A stretch of 55,113 nt of DNA from the NCBI GenBank assembly GCA_021298015.1, contig JAJTGY010000024.1, positions 1 to 55,113 of the forward strand, read 5' to 3'. The stretch's first letter is position 1, and every line of letters begins with the position of its first letter. Shown here piece after piece: positions 26,695 to 35,148 of this stretch. The stretch is from Flammeovirgaceae bacterium (GTDB lineage: Bacteria > Bacteroidota > Bacteroidia > Cytophagales > Cyclobacteriaceae). Both the position numbers and the translations under genes were made by a program. The notes beneath the pieces were generated by a model that was not told where the DNA came from, did no database searches, and worked only from the letters and a program-made list of their open reading frames with translations.

Positions 26695-27708
26695 CTAAAC
26701 GTTATAGTACTCGCGGTACCAGTTCACAAATTTTTGCACACCTACATCAATCGGGGTGGCAGGCCGAAATCCTACTTCGTGTTCGAGGTCACTGATGTCG
26801 GCATATGTCTCCGGGACGTCACCGTCCTGAAGGGGTAACAGGTTTTTGATAGCCTTCTTACCCAGCGCCTGCTCAATCACCTGGATAAAATGCATCAACT
26901 CTACCGGGTTGTTATTGCCGATGTTGAATACACGATAGGGAGCAAAGCTAAAAGCCGGGTCCGGATGTTCGCCCGACCAGGCGGGGTTGCCGGTTGGTGC
27001 CTTGGGAATAAGACGAACAATGCCCTCCACGATGTCATCGATGTAGGTGAAGTCGCGCTTCATCTTTCCATGATTAAACACATCAATGGGCTTGCCCTCC
27101 AGTATGGCACGCGTGAACAAAAACAACGCCATGTCAGGACGGCCCCATGGACCATAAACCGTAAAAAACCGCAGACCAGTTGTGGGTATGTGATATAAAT
27201 TCGAATACGCATGCGCCATCAGCTCGTTTGCCTTTTTGCTTGCTGCATAGAGAGCCAACGGATGATCCACATTGTCGTGGACGGAAAAAGGCATTTTCCG
27301 GTTGGCGCCATACACGCTGCTGGAAGAGGCGTAGATCAAATGCTTCACCGGATTATGCCGGCAGGCCTCGAGGATATTGAGAAAGCCGGTGATGTTGCTA
27401 TCGAGGTAGGCGTAGGGGTTTTCCAGGGAGTAACGCACACCCGCCTGGGCCGCCAGATTGATCACCGCATCGAACTTTTCGCGCTGAAACAGTGCGTGAA
27501 TGCCCTCCCGATCGGCCAACTCCTGCTGTTGGAATGTGAACCCCGGTTGGCCGCTGAGTTGACGTAAACGGGCATGTTTGAGGGATACCTCGTAGTAGTC
27601 GTTTAGATTGTCGAGCCCATGCACACGAACGCCCTGCGCCAGCAGGCGTTTAGCGACATGGAAACCAATAAAACCGGCTGAGCCGGTAACCAATACCAAA
27701 CCTTGCAT
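26695..27708 (-). CDS. UDP-glucuronate 4-epimerase-like SDR (CapI/LspL type)
   Basis: Extended SDR of 337 residues, first gene of the sugar operon. The NAD motif TGSAGFIG lies near the N-terminus. [29 protein letters not shown] and [13 protein letters not shown] mark the active site. [19 protein letters not shown] with [20 protein letters not shown] is diagnostic for the UDP-glucuronate 4-epimerase group that makes UDP-galacturonate. No separate UDP-glucose dehydrogenase is in the window, so UDP-GlcA must come from elsewhere or the enzyme uses the HexNAc-uronate. ATG 27708 was preferred over 27723 because of the promoter element at 27721-27728. Confidence 0.88.
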   Translation of the reverse strand: MQGLVLVTGSAGFIGFHVAKRLLAQGVRVHGLDNLNDYYEVSLKHARLRQLSGQPGFTFQQQELADREGIHALFQREKFDAVINLAAQAGVRYSLENPYAYLDSNITGFLNILEACRHNPVKHLIYASSSSVYGANRKMPFSVHDNVDHPLALYAASKKANELMAHAYSNLYHIPTTGLRFFTVYGPWGRPDMALFLFTRAILEGKPIDVFNHGKMKRDFTYIDDIVEGIVRLIPKAPTGNPAWSGEHPDPAFSFAPYRVFNIGNNNPVELMHFIQVIEQALGKKAIKNLLPLQDGDVPETYADISDLEHEVGFRPATPIDVGVQKFVNWYREYYNV

Positions 27709-27720
27709 TGTAAAATCCTC

Positions 27721-27728
27721 CAAAAATA
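27721..27728 (-). promoter_or_regulatory. Possible -7 element of the nucleotide-sugar operon
   Basis: The minus strand reads TATTTTTG, a perfect TANNTTTG. No convincing TTTG is seen 19-21 nt upstream. Transcription would start about 27714, immediately ahead of the ATG at 27708. Confidence 0.35.
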
Positions 27729-27788
27729 AGGAATGAAAGCCTTAAATCTGACTAGTGATATTTTCCTAACATTGTAAAATTTTTCCGC

Positions 27789-28649
27789 ATGCAACAAACA
27801 AACACTGACGAAATCGATCTCAAAGAGTTATCCGTCTCGATTTACTTGCATTTCAAGCGCCATGCAAAGTTAGTTGGCTCTTTTATATTGTTGGGCATTC
27901 TCCTCGCATTGATGGCGTTCTGGTTAACACCACGCCCTTTCGCAAGTAAAATGGTCATTCAGTCCGACATCCTGACCGAGTCCATCACCGACCGAATTGC
28001 TGAGACATTGAACGGACTTATCGATGAAAATAATGTGTCTGAACTTGGAACCCGATTGTCGCTAACGCAACTGGAAGCATCAGCAATCACTCAAATAACA
28101 ATAGAAAGTATTCGCGGTGTAGTTGATGCCAATCAAAAAGAAAATGAAAAAATAATCTTTCTTGTTACGGTTCGGGTTTTGGACGTGACTTTAATCCCAA
28201 AACTTCAGGCGGGGCTAATTAGTTATCTTAGTAATAATGAATACGTCAAAGTTCGAGTCCAGCAACGAGTAAGCTATTATCGTCAACTAATTGCTAAAAT
28301 CGAAAGTGAGTTGGCCTCATTGGATAGTTTAAAGAGTCGGTTACTCGAAAGTAATAGTGTGCGAACATCGTCTGAATTCATGATCATGGACCCCTCAAAA
28401 CTCTATTCCGAATCAGTTGCGTTAAAAGAAAAGCAAATGGGCTATCAAAATGCTCTAGAGATTTCGAGTAGCGTACAAATCATCCAGGGTTTTGTCACGC
28501 ACACTAAGCCGGGTGGGCTGGGTTGGTGGCTTTACATCATAATTGGGGGCCTGGCTGGCTTGTTAGGTTCACAAACATTTATCATCGTTCGATGGGTCAG
28601 AAAAGAGGCTGGCAATTCGAGTATGCCGATTCGGAATGGAGGTTCTTGA
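27789..28649 (+). CDS. Wzz-like chain-length determinant / polysaccharide co-polymerase
   Basis: Inner-membrane protein of 286 residues with the Wzz layout: a cytosolic N-terminus, TM1 at about 33-52, a periplasmic region of about 190 residues with helical segments (coiled-coil character around 160-190), and TM2 at about 248-268. After TM1 the segment WLTPRPFASKMVIQS resembles the Wzz strand. A proline/glycine-rich stretch TKPGGLGWWLYIIIG precedes TM2. There is no kinase domain. It diverges from the sugar operon, is AT-rich like the 4-20 kb block, and overlaps ccmB by 14 nt. It would set glycan length together with one of the Wzy-type proteins. Confidence 0.8.
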   Translation: MQQTNTDEIDLKELSVSIYLHFKRHAKLVGSFILLGILLALMAFWLTPRPFASKMVIQSDILTESITDRIAETLNGLIDENNVSELGTRLSLTQLEASAITQITIESIRGVVDANQKENEKIIFLVTVRVLDVTLIPKLQAGLISYLSNNEYVKVRVQQRVSYYRQLIAKIESELASLDSLKSRLLESNSVRTSSEFMIMDPSKLYSESVALKEKQMGYQNALEISSSVQIIQGFVTHTKPGGLGWWLYIIIGGLAGLLGSQTFIIVRWVRKEAGNSSMPIRNGGS

Positions 28650-29295
28650 CCTTCTCAAAAAAGAATTCCAGTTCGAGTGGCGTTCGAAAAATGCTGTGCA
28701 GGGACTTCTCCTGTATACGCTTTCTATTGGGTTTATTCTCTACTCTAGCTTTCTGTTTCAGGAGCACCTGATTAATGCTGCGGTATGGTCGGCCTTGTTT
28801 TGGATCAGTTTGCTGTTTAGCGCGATGAGTGCGGTGGTGAAAAGTTTTTTGGGTGACCGGGGTAACACGGACTCGTACTACTACCAGATTACGTCTGCAC
28901 ATCACCTGCTATTCGCGAAAACCTTCTACAATATTTTACTGCTGGTGGTGTTGTTCCTGCTCTCGATGGTCATCTTCAGCGTGCTTTTTGGGTCGGTTAT
29001 TGCCGACACCGGGCTTTTCGCCACACTGGGCATCTTAACGTGTGCCGCGCTGGGTGGCGCCCTTACCTTGCTGGCATCCATAGCGGCCAAGGTGCGCAAC
29101 AGCCACTTGATTATGGCCGTGCTCGGCTTTCCGGTAACCGTCTCCATTATTCTAATGGCCGTGTCGGGCACACGAAATTGTATCGATGGGCTCGGCTTGG
29201 ACGCCCTTTGGCGCGAGCTGTTGGTTCTGGGTGCAATTAATGCCATCAGCCTGGCCGTTTCCTTTCTCCTGTTCCCCTATATTTGGCGCAGCTAA
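28636..29295 (+). CDS. ccmB: Heme exporter protein B (cytochrome c maturation)
   Basis: Membrane subunit of the CcmABC(D) complex that releases holo-CcmE. The 219 residues contain six hydrophobic segments. The N-terminal LLKKEFQFEWRSKNAVQG matches the CcmB start (K-E-x(4)-R), and SSFLFQ, WISLLFSAMSAVVKSF and the small-residue helix LGGALTLLASIAAK fit the family. The ATG at 28636 lies within the end of the Wzz-like gene. The ATPase gene ccmA is not adjacent and is not in the window. Confidence 0.9.
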   Translation: MEVLDLLKKEFQFEWRSKNAVQGLLLYTLSIGFILYSSFLFQEHLINAAVWSALFWISLLFSAMSAVVKSFLGDRGNTDSYYYQITSAHHLLFAKTFYNILLLVVLFLLSMVIFSVLFGSVIADTGLFATLGILTCAALGGALTLLASIAAKVRNSHLIMAVLGFPVTVSIILMAVSGTRNCIDGLGLDALWRELLVLGAINAISLAVSFLLFPYIWRS

Positions 29296-29299
29296 TTCG

Positions 29300-29974
29300 A
29301 TGTCTTCCTTTCTTAAGAAATTCTGGTGGAAGTACCTGTGTGTGGCGTTACTGACGTACACCACCGTGGCGGGTTTGTTGGTATCCGTGCCGCGTCTGGC
29401 CATTGTCAACGAAACCATTCGCGCCCTTTACTTTCATGTGCCGATGTGGTTCGGCATGGTGGCCATGTTTGGGTTTTCCATTTATTATTCCATCCAATAC
29501 CTGCGCAAGCAAGATAGCTTGAGCGACTTCATGGCTGCTGAATTTGCCAACACCGGTTTGCTCCTGGGGATCCTGGGCATCTTAACCGGTATGCTTTGGG
29601 CCAACTACACCTGGGGCTCCCCTTGGCACGGTGACCCGAAACAAAATGGCGCGGCCATCGCTCTGCTGGTTTATCTGGCGTACTTCGTGCTGCGTGGGTC
29701 ACTTGACAACATCGAGCAACGGGCCCGCCTCAGTGCCGTGTACAACATCTTTGCCTTTGCCGCGATGATTCCCCTGATTTTTGTTATCCCGCGCCTGCAG
29801 GATTCTATGCACCCCGGCAGCGGAGGCAACCCCGGCTTTAATGTGTATGATCTCGACAGCCGTATGCGCCTGGTTTTTTATCCAGCTGTCATCGGTTGGA
29901 TTTTGTTGGGCGTTTGGGTGGCTGGCCTGCAGGTAAGGGCGCGCCAGATTAAACAACACCTCGAAGACGTATGA
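29300..29974 (+). CDS. ccmC: Heme handling protein CcmC
   Basis: Six-helix membrane protein of 224 residues that loads heme on CcmE. FHVPMWFGMVAMFG carries the first conserved periplasmic histidine. GMLWANYTWGSPWHGDPKQNG is the WWD-type tryptophan-rich heme loop, in a shortened form. DSMHPGSGG carries the second histidine. ATG at 29300 was chosen, 4 nt after ccmB; the longer frame from 29186 covers ccmB out of frame. It ends with a 4-nt overlap with ccmD. Confidence 0.94.
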   Translation: MSSFLKKFWWKYLCVALLTYTTVAGLLVSVPRLAIVNETIRALYFHVPMWFGMVAMFGFSIYYSIQYLRKQDSLSDFMAAEFANTGLLLGILGILTGMLWANYTWGSPWHGDPKQNGAAIALLVYLAYFVLRGSLDNIEQRARLSAVYNIFAFAAMIPLIFVIPRLQDSMHPGSGGNPGFNVYDLDSRMRLVFYPAVIGWILLGVWVAGLQVRARQIKQHLEDV

Positions 29975-30186
29975 AAAAGTTACTTGCCTTATTGTTATGC
30001 TTGAACTCTTTGACGGCAGCAGCCCAGTCAGAGGTAGAAATGGCCGATGTCATGCGGGCAGAAGGCAAGATTTATGTTGTAGTGGGCATTATACTCATCA
30101 TTCTGTTTGGGTTATTTTTTTACCTGTTCCGGCTCGATCGAAAAATCACCCGCCTGGAGAGCCAAACCGGCAGCAACAAATCCTGA
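29971..30186 (+). CDS. CcmD-like small membrane protein
   Basis: A 71-residue protein with an N-terminal hydrophobic signal (residues 3-18, ending AAA-Q), then one transmembrane helix at about 34-52 followed by LFRLDRKITRLE. The position between ccmC and ccmE and the single helix with a basic tail fit CcmD, which stabilises the CcmC-CcmE complex. It is longer than enterobacterial CcmD and has an apparent signal peptide, as in Bacteroidota relatives. ATGA overlap with ccmC. Confidence 0.75.
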   Translation: MKKLLALLLCLNSLTAAAQSEVEMADVMRAEGKIYVVVGIILIILFGLFFYLFRLDRKITRLESQTGSNKS

Positions 30187-30227
30187 CGGCAGCAGCTGTT
30201 TTTCGCTTCTCAAAGCAGTTTTTGGCG

Positions 30228-30235
30228 TAATTTTG
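30228..30235 (+). promoter_or_regulatory. Possible internal -7 element before ccmE
   Basis: TAATTTTG fits TANNTTTG and lies in the 68-nt gap between ccmD and ccmE, with ATG 30255 about 20 nt downstream. No exact TTTG is visible at the right distance, so this may be chance. Confidence 0.25.
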
Positions 30236-30254
30236 CCGCCCGGAGGGAAGGTTT

Positions 30255-30665
30255 ATGAAGAAATCGCACATCTACATTATTCTGGTGATCGGCATCGCGA
30301 TTGCCATTATTATTTCTACGGCCGGTGACGCCAGCACCTATGTCAATTTTGACCAGGCTTACCAGATGGCTGAGGCTGGAAACAAAGCAAGTATTCATGT
30401 GGTAGGTGAGCTAAAGAAAGATGAACACGGGCAGGTAACCGGTTTGGAGGAAACGCCTGACCACGTCTCGTGCACCTTTATCCTGGTGGACGACCAGCAA
30501 AAAGAACAAAAAGTTTTTTACAACCAGCCCATTCCGCCCGACATGACCAAATCAGAAAAAATGGTGGTGATTGGCAAGTATCAAAACGACTTGTTCATTG
30601 CCGACAAAATTCTGTTGAAGTGTCCGTCCAAATACCAGGAACAAAAACTGAAGGCAAGTCTGTAA
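30255..30665 (+). CDS. ccmE: Heme chaperone CcmE, CxxxY variant
   Basis: Membrane-anchored periplasmic heme chaperone of 136 residues: TM at about 6-21, then an OB-fold (VNFDQAYQMAE, IHVVGELKK, CTFILVDD, VFYNQPIPPDM, KMVVIGKY, FIADKILLKCPSKY). The usual heme-binding site is HxxxY. Here the segment is Cys123-Pro-Ser-Lys-Tyr127. A Cys in this place is known from archaeal and deltaproteobacterial CcmE of systems without CcmH. The cysteine codon is at 30621-30623. It is separated from ccmD by 68 nt and from ccmF by 19 nt. Confidence 0.93.
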   Translation: MKKSHIYIILVIGIAIAIIISTAGDASTYVNFDQAYQMAEAGNKASIHVVGELKKDEHGQVTGLEETPDHVSCTFILVDDQQKEQKVFYNQPIPPDMTKSEKMVVIGKYQNDLFIADKILLKCPSKYQEQKLKASL

Positions 30666-30684
30666 TTTTCATCCGACACTGTTC

Positions 30685-33213
30685 ATGATTCACTACTTCA
30701 TCGGCAACCTGGGTCATGCCTGTGTCATTGCCTCATTCGTATCGGCCCTGGCGGCTGCATTTTCGTATTGGAAGTCAAAACAGGCGGCTGACAGTTTCCG
30801 TCAGGAAGAGTGGCGAAAAACAGCCCGTGCAACCTTTTGGATACACGCAGCTGCCGTGTTGGGGATCGCCATCACCCTATTTGTGATTATTGGCAATCAT
30901 TACTTCGAATACCATTATGCCTACAGTTACTCCGATACCAAACTCCAGACGTATTACCTGATTTCAACTTTTTGGAACGGGCAGGAAGGCAGTTTCCTGC
31001 TGTGGATGTTCTGGCATGCCGTGCTCGGATTGGTGCTGATGTACACGCAGCGGAACTGGGAAGCACCTGTGATGATTGTGTTCACGCTGGTTCAGGCTTT
31101 CCTCGCCTCCATGATATTGGGTGTCGTGCTTCCCGGCATTGATCTGAAATTGGGAAGCTCGCCATTTATTTTACTACGCGAGGCAATGGCGGATCCCATC
31201 TTTCAGGCCAATCCGAATTTTATCCCAAGCGAAGGCCAGGGACTCAATCCGCTCCTCCAAAACTATTGGATGGTGATTCATCCGCCCACTTTGTTTCTGG
31301 GCTTTGCCGCCACTTTAGTGCCTTTTGCGTTTGTGGTAGCCGGGCTGTGGCAGCGCCAGTACCGCGAATGGATCAAGCCCGCCTTACCCTGGTCGTTGTT
31401 TGCCGGTGCCGTGTTGGGGCTGGGCATACTTATGGGCGGCTATTGGGCTTACGAAACACTGAACTTCGGGGGCTATTGGAACTGGGATCCGGTTGAAAAT
31501 GCGGTGTATGTACCCTGGCTCGTACTGGTGGCCAGTATCCACACCATGATCACCTACAAAAACAGTGAAACAGCACTGAAGGCTTCGATGATTTTGGTGG
31601 TCAGTGTTTTCATCCTCATTTTGTATTCTACGTTTCTTACCCGCAGCGGCATTTTGGGCGATGCCTCGGTTCATTCCTTTACCGATCTGGGGCTATCCGG
31701 GCAACTGTTTGTTTACATGATGTTCTTCCTGCTCGCTGCTGTGGCGTTGCTGGTTATCCGTTGGAAGGAAATCCCCACCAGCGAGAAGGAAGTATCCGTG
31801 TATTCCCGTGAGTTCTGGATTTTTGCCGGAGCTACCGCGTTATGCCTGATGGGCTTTCAAGTATTGCTGCCCACCAGTTTTCCTGTAATTAACAAGGTGC
31901 TGGGGCTCATCGGTATTGACTCTAAAATGGCTACCCCCGGCAATCAGGTCGCGTATTATTCCAACATCCAGATTTGGTTTGCTATTGCCGTTGCCCTGCT
32001 GTCGGGTACCGGCCAGTTTTTCTGGTGGAAGCGCATGGATAAGTCAAAACTCAAGGCTGAGATGCTGGCGCCCGTTTTGATCACGCTCATTTTATGGGCC
32101 ATCGTTATTGCTGGTGCCCGAATCTATCAGCCTTCCTACCTCCTGTTGAGCCTGGCCGGGCTCTACATCATCGTGTCAAGTGCCAACGTGCTTCGCGCGG
32201 TCATCAAAGTAAACCGTTCGCTGGCGGGTGGCGCACTGGCCCACATCGGTGTGGGTCTGATGCTGGTCGGCATTTTGTTTTCAGCTGGTTACTCGCGAAT
32301 CGTGTCACTCAACAATTCGGGCATCGCCATCAGCAACGATTTGCCCGATGACTTCAACCGGGAGAATCTTCTGCTCTTTTTGAATGAACCCCGCGGCATG
32401 GCCGGCTACGACATCGAATACAAAGGCGAGCGAATTGAGCCACGCTCGGGGTCCGGCTATATCAAAAAGAATGATGTGTACTGGACGGACGATGTTTTCC
32501 GGGTAGTTGCCAAAAAGGATATCCTAATCAATGGAAATCTTCGCTACCGTCAAGGCGATACGATTGAGGTGCGGCCCGAGAACACCTACTATGAAATCCA
32601 AATGAAGAAAGAGGGCAGGTTGGCGGCCACGTTGTATCCCCGCACTCAAATCAACCCCGACATGGGTGGCTTTCTGGCCTCGCCAGACATTAAACGCAAC
32701 CCGGACCGCGACATTTACACCCACGTGTCAAACATGATGAACCCGCAGGCGGAACCGGATTGGCGAAAGCAGGATGACCAACGGGTGAAACTCGGTCAGG
32801 AATTTTTTGCGAATGATTATGTAGCGGTAATGGAGAGCATTTCGCGCCTCGAAGAACTGGAAGGGGTTGAACTGGGTGCCGAGGATGTTGCTGTTAAAGC
32901 CCGCATTCGGGTAGAGGGCGAATATGAACCCTTCTATGCCGAACCGATATTCGTCATTAAAGACCGCACCCCGGGGGTGATCTCCTCCGAAATCCCTGAT
33001 CTGGGTATCCGGCTAACGCTGGTCAACATTCATCCCGAGACCAGCGAATTCACTATTGGGCTCAGCCAGCGGCAAAAGAACTGGGTTGTGATCAAGGCGG
33101 TTGAAAAGCCCTTTATCAACGTTTTGTGGCTGGGTACCGGGGTATTAATGATGGGCTTTTTCATGGCTATGATCAGGCGCTTCCGGGAATTCCGGCAGAT
33201 TTCCAAGGCCTGA
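30685..33213 (+). CDS. ccmF: Heme lyase CcmF (cytochrome c maturation)
   Basis: Polytopic protein of 842 residues, much longer than the ~650-residue enterobacterial form. About 14-15 helices are followed by a long C-terminal periplasmic region (about residues 545-815) and a final helix (about 813-832). The WWD heme loop is at about 255-275 (FGGYWNWDPVENAVYVPW). The HPPTLFLGF histidine and STFLTRSGILGDASVHSF are family-typical. It attaches heme from CcmE to apocytochrome cysteines. No ccmH or ccmG gene follows; the next gene, kdsA, has its own promoter starting 5 nt downstream. Confidence 0.95.
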   Translation: MIHYFIGNLGHACVIASFVSALAAAFSYWKSKQAADSFRQEEWRKTARATFWIHAAAVLGIAITLFVIIGNHYFEYHYAYSYSDTKLQTYYLISTFWNGQEGSFLLWMFWHAVLGLVLMYTQRNWEAPVMIVFTLVQAFLASMILGVVLPGIDLKLGSSPFILLREAMADPIFQANPNFIPSEGQGLNPLLQNYWMVIHPPTLFLGFAATLVPFAFVVAGLWQRQYREWIKPALPWSLFAGAVLGLGILMGGYWAYETLNFGGYWNWDPVENAVYVPWLVLVASIHTMITYKNSETALKASMILVVSVFILILYSTFLTRSGILGDASVHSFTDLGLSGQLFVYMMFFLLAAVALLVIRWKEIPTSEKEVSVYSREFWIFAGATALCLMGFQVLLPTSFPVINKVLGLIGIDSKMATPGNQVAYYSNIQIWFAIAVALLSGTGQFFWWKRMDKSKLKAEMLAPVLITLILWAIVIAGARIYQPSYLLLSLAGLYIIVSSANVLRAVIKVNRSLAGGALAHIGVGLMLVGILFSAGYSRIVSLNNSGIAISNDLPDDFNRENLLLFLNEPRGMAGYDIEYKGERIEPRSGSGYIKKNDVYWTDDVFRVVAKKDILINGNLRYRQGDTIEVRPENTYYEIQMKKEGRLAATLYPRTQINPDMGGFLASPDIKRNPDRDIYTHVSNMMNPQAEPDWRKQDDQRVKLGQEFFANDYVAVMESISRLEELEGVELGAEDVAVKARIRVEGEYEPFYAEPIFVIKDRTPGVISSEIPDLGIRLTLVNIHPETSEFTIGLSQRQKNWVVIKAVEKPFINVLWLGTGVLMMGFFMAMIRRFREFRQISKA

Positions 33214-33217
33214 CCAT

Positions 33218-33248
33218 TTTGGCAAGGCGCTGAAATTCACGAACTTTG
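33218..33248 (+). promoter_or_regulatory. Bacteroidota-type promoter for kdsA
   Basis: TTTG (33218-33221), 19-nt spacer, GAACTTTG (33241-33248). The -7 box has one mismatch (G for T). The element lies between the ccmF stop and the kdsA ATG at 33270, so the kds trio probably has its own transcript. Confidence 0.5.
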
Positions 33249-33269
33249 CAGACTTTGTTTAAAAATCCA

Positions 33270-34124
33270 ATGGAAAAGAAGATTGTTCGGGTAGGCGCAA
33301 TAGAATGTGGTGCCGATCAACTCTTCCTCATTTCGGGCCCTTGCGTGATTGAGGAGGAAAAAATCATGATGGAGACAGCCGAGCGCTTGAAAGAAATTTC
33401 TGAGCGCCTGCGTATACCGGTTATTTACAAGTCGTCCTTTCAAAAAGACAATCGCAGCAGCCTCGGTAACTACGTTGGCCCTGGCCTTGACAAGGGTGTT
33501 AAAGTACTGGCCCGCATCAAGGAACAGTTCGGCTTTCCGCTGCTCACCGATATACATTATCCTGACCAGGCCGCTGCCGCTGCCGGTGTCATTGACGTGC
33601 TGCAGATTCCGGCCTATTTGTGTATGCAAACCACGCTGGTCGTGGCAGCCGCGAAAACCGGCCGCGTGATCAACATCAAGCATGGGCAATTCCTGGCGCC
33701 CGACAATATGAAGCACCCGGTAAAGAAATGCGAGGAAAGCGGGAACAATCAATTGATCCTCACCGAGCGCGGCTACACGTTCGGCTATAACGATCTGATC
33801 GTGGATCCGCGCAGCTTTTACCACATGAACAAACTCGGATACCCGGTAGTGTTTGACGTTACCCATGCCATCCGGAAGTACGGCATTCCGAGTGCCGACA
33901 AAAAAGGCGGTGCCCGTGAGTTCTTGCCTGTGCTGGCCCGGGCCGGAGCTGCATCCGGTGTTGATGGATTTTTTATTGAAACGCACCCGAACCCGGATGC
34001 CGCCCTTTGTGATGCCGCCAGCCAGCTGAACATTGCTGACCTGGAAGAATTCCTGAAACCCATCATTGACCTTCACAACGTAGAAGTGAAGTATCGCCAG
34101 AAACAATCTGTAACTTCGAAATAA
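33270..34124 (+). CDS. kdsA: 3-deoxy-8-phosphooctulonate synthase (Kdo-8-P synthase)
   Basis: Condenses phosphoenolpyruvate with arabinose-5-phosphate to Kdo-8-phosphate in the cytosol. The 284 residues carry ISGPCVIEEE, KSSFQKDNRSS, TDIHYPDQ, QIPAYLCMQT, NIKHGQFLAP and FIETHP. Cys25, His199, Glu237 and Asp248 match the metal ligands of the metal-dependent class (as in Aquifex). In the metal-independent E. coli type the cysteine is Asn. ATG 33270 fits the family and lies downstream of the promoter; an in-frame TTG at 33246 is inside the -7 box. It is followed by the transaldolase-CBS gene after 16 nt. Confidence 0.96.
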   Translation: MEKKIVRVGAIECGADQLFLISGPCVIEEEKIMMETAERLKEISERLRIPVIYKSSFQKDNRSSLGNYVGPGLDKGVKVLARIKEQFGFPLLTDIHYPDQAAAAAGVIDVLQIPAYLCMQTTLVVAAAKTGRVINIKHGQFLAPDNMKHPVKKCEESGNNQLILTERGYTFGYNDLIVDPRSFYHMNKLGYPVVFDVTHAIRKYGIPSADKKGGAREFLPVLARAGAASGVDGFFIETHPNPDAALCDAASQLNIADLEEFLKPIIDLHNVEVKYRQKQSVTSK

Positions 34125-34140
34125 AACCGCATTATTTTTT

Positions 34141-35145
34141 ATGGAGCTTTACCTCGACTCAGCCGACATCAAAGAAATTGAAGATGCATTCAAACTCGGC
34201 TTCTTAAACGGACTCACCACCACGCCCACCTTCATGCACCGCGGGGGCGTAACCGACATCGACAGCTTGATCGTCAAGTTGTCGAAAATGGTGCCGGTGC
34301 TGCAGATTGAAGCGCTGGGCGATAAGGCAGAAGATATTGTGAAGGAGGCTAAACGCCAGTTGGATCTGGGCCTTGACCCGAAAAAGACGGTGTTTAAGAT
34401 TCCCGTTTCGCTGGAGGGTGTAAAAGGCTGCTACCTGCTGCGCAGAGAAGGTTTGTTGGTGAACGTTCACCTGGTGTATACGCTGCAGCAAGCCTACATG
34501 GCTATGCAGGCAGGAGCAACTTATGTTTGCCCGCTGGTTGGTCGTTTGCAAGACCAAGGCCACGATGCGCTGGAACTGGTGAAGCAGTGCGTGACTGCGG
34601 TGGACCACTACAAGTATGACACCAAGATCATGTTCAGCTCCGTTCGCCATGCCGAACACGTGCGCAATGCCATCAATTTGGGTGTGCATACCATTACGGT
34701 GCCGTGGAAGGTAATGAAGGCACTGACCGAAAATAACTTTACGTCATTGGGTACGCAGCAATTTGTGGAGCACACCCGGTTGATTACCACCAAGGTGAAA
34801 GACGTAATCCGGAATGTGAACCCGGTTGTGAAGGCCGACACGGCTTTGGCGGACGCGATCGTAAAGATGACCGAGTATGGGTATGGCTGCGTTACCGTGG
34901 TGAATGCCAGCGGTCAGTTGGTGGGCGTGTTCACCGATGGCGATTTGCGCAGACGCATTCAGGCCGAAGGGCGCGATGTGCTCAACCACAAAATTGGAGA
35001 CTTTCAATACAAGCAGCCCATTTCAGTGGACGCCAACTCACTGCTCAATGAAGCGGCCGATGTGTTCAAAAAAAACAATGTAGATACCCTTTTGGTAACC
35101 GATGGCGGCAAGCCCGTGGGCATGCTGGACATCCAGGATATCTGA
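34141..35145 (+). CDS. Transaldolase/fructose-6-phosphate aldolase-like protein fused to a KdsD-type CBS pair
   Basis: A 334-residue protein with two parts. Residues 1-215 align from the first residue with short transaldolases (FSA/TalC): MELYLDSADIKEI, Asp6, Thr26, the Schiff-base lysine Lys86 in VFKIPVS, then AGATYVCPLVGR. Asn28 of FSA (TTNPS) is Thr here (TTTPT). Residues about 222-334 form two CBS motifs. GQLVGVFTDGDLRRRI and the following IGDF...ISVDANSLLNEA resemble the C-terminal CBS domains of arabinose-5-phosphate isomerase KdsD, where a SIS domain would normally precede. It lies between kdsA and a kdsC-like gene (gaps 16 and 3 nt). I infer a role in supplying the C5 acceptor of Kdo synthesis, with CBS-controlled activity. 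The reaction is not proven; sedoheptulose/fructose aldolase activity is the alternative. Confidence 0.85.
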   Translation: MELYLDSADIKEIEDAFKLGFLNGLTTTPTFMHRGGVTDIDSLIVKLSKMVPVLQIEALGDKAEDIVKEAKRQLDLGLDPKKTVFKIPVSLEGVKGCYLLRREGLLVNVHLVYTLQQAYMAMQAGATYVCPLVGRLQDQGHDALELVKQCVTAVDHYKYDTKIMFSSVRHAEHVRNAINLGVHTITVPWKVMKALTENNFTSLGTQQFVEHTRLITTKVKDVIRNVNPVVKADTALADAIVKMTEYGYGCVTVVNASGQLVGVFTDGDLRRRIQAEGRDVLNHKIGDFQYKQPISVDANSLLNEAADVFKKNNVDTLLVTDGGKPVGMLDIQDI

Positions 35146-35148
35146 TTC

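Noticed and set aside
33237-34106. Long open frame (289 codons) on the minus strand of kdsA
   Set aside because: It lies wholly over kdsA, whose motifs are complete, and encodes no recognisable domain. An antisense shadow of GC-rich codons.
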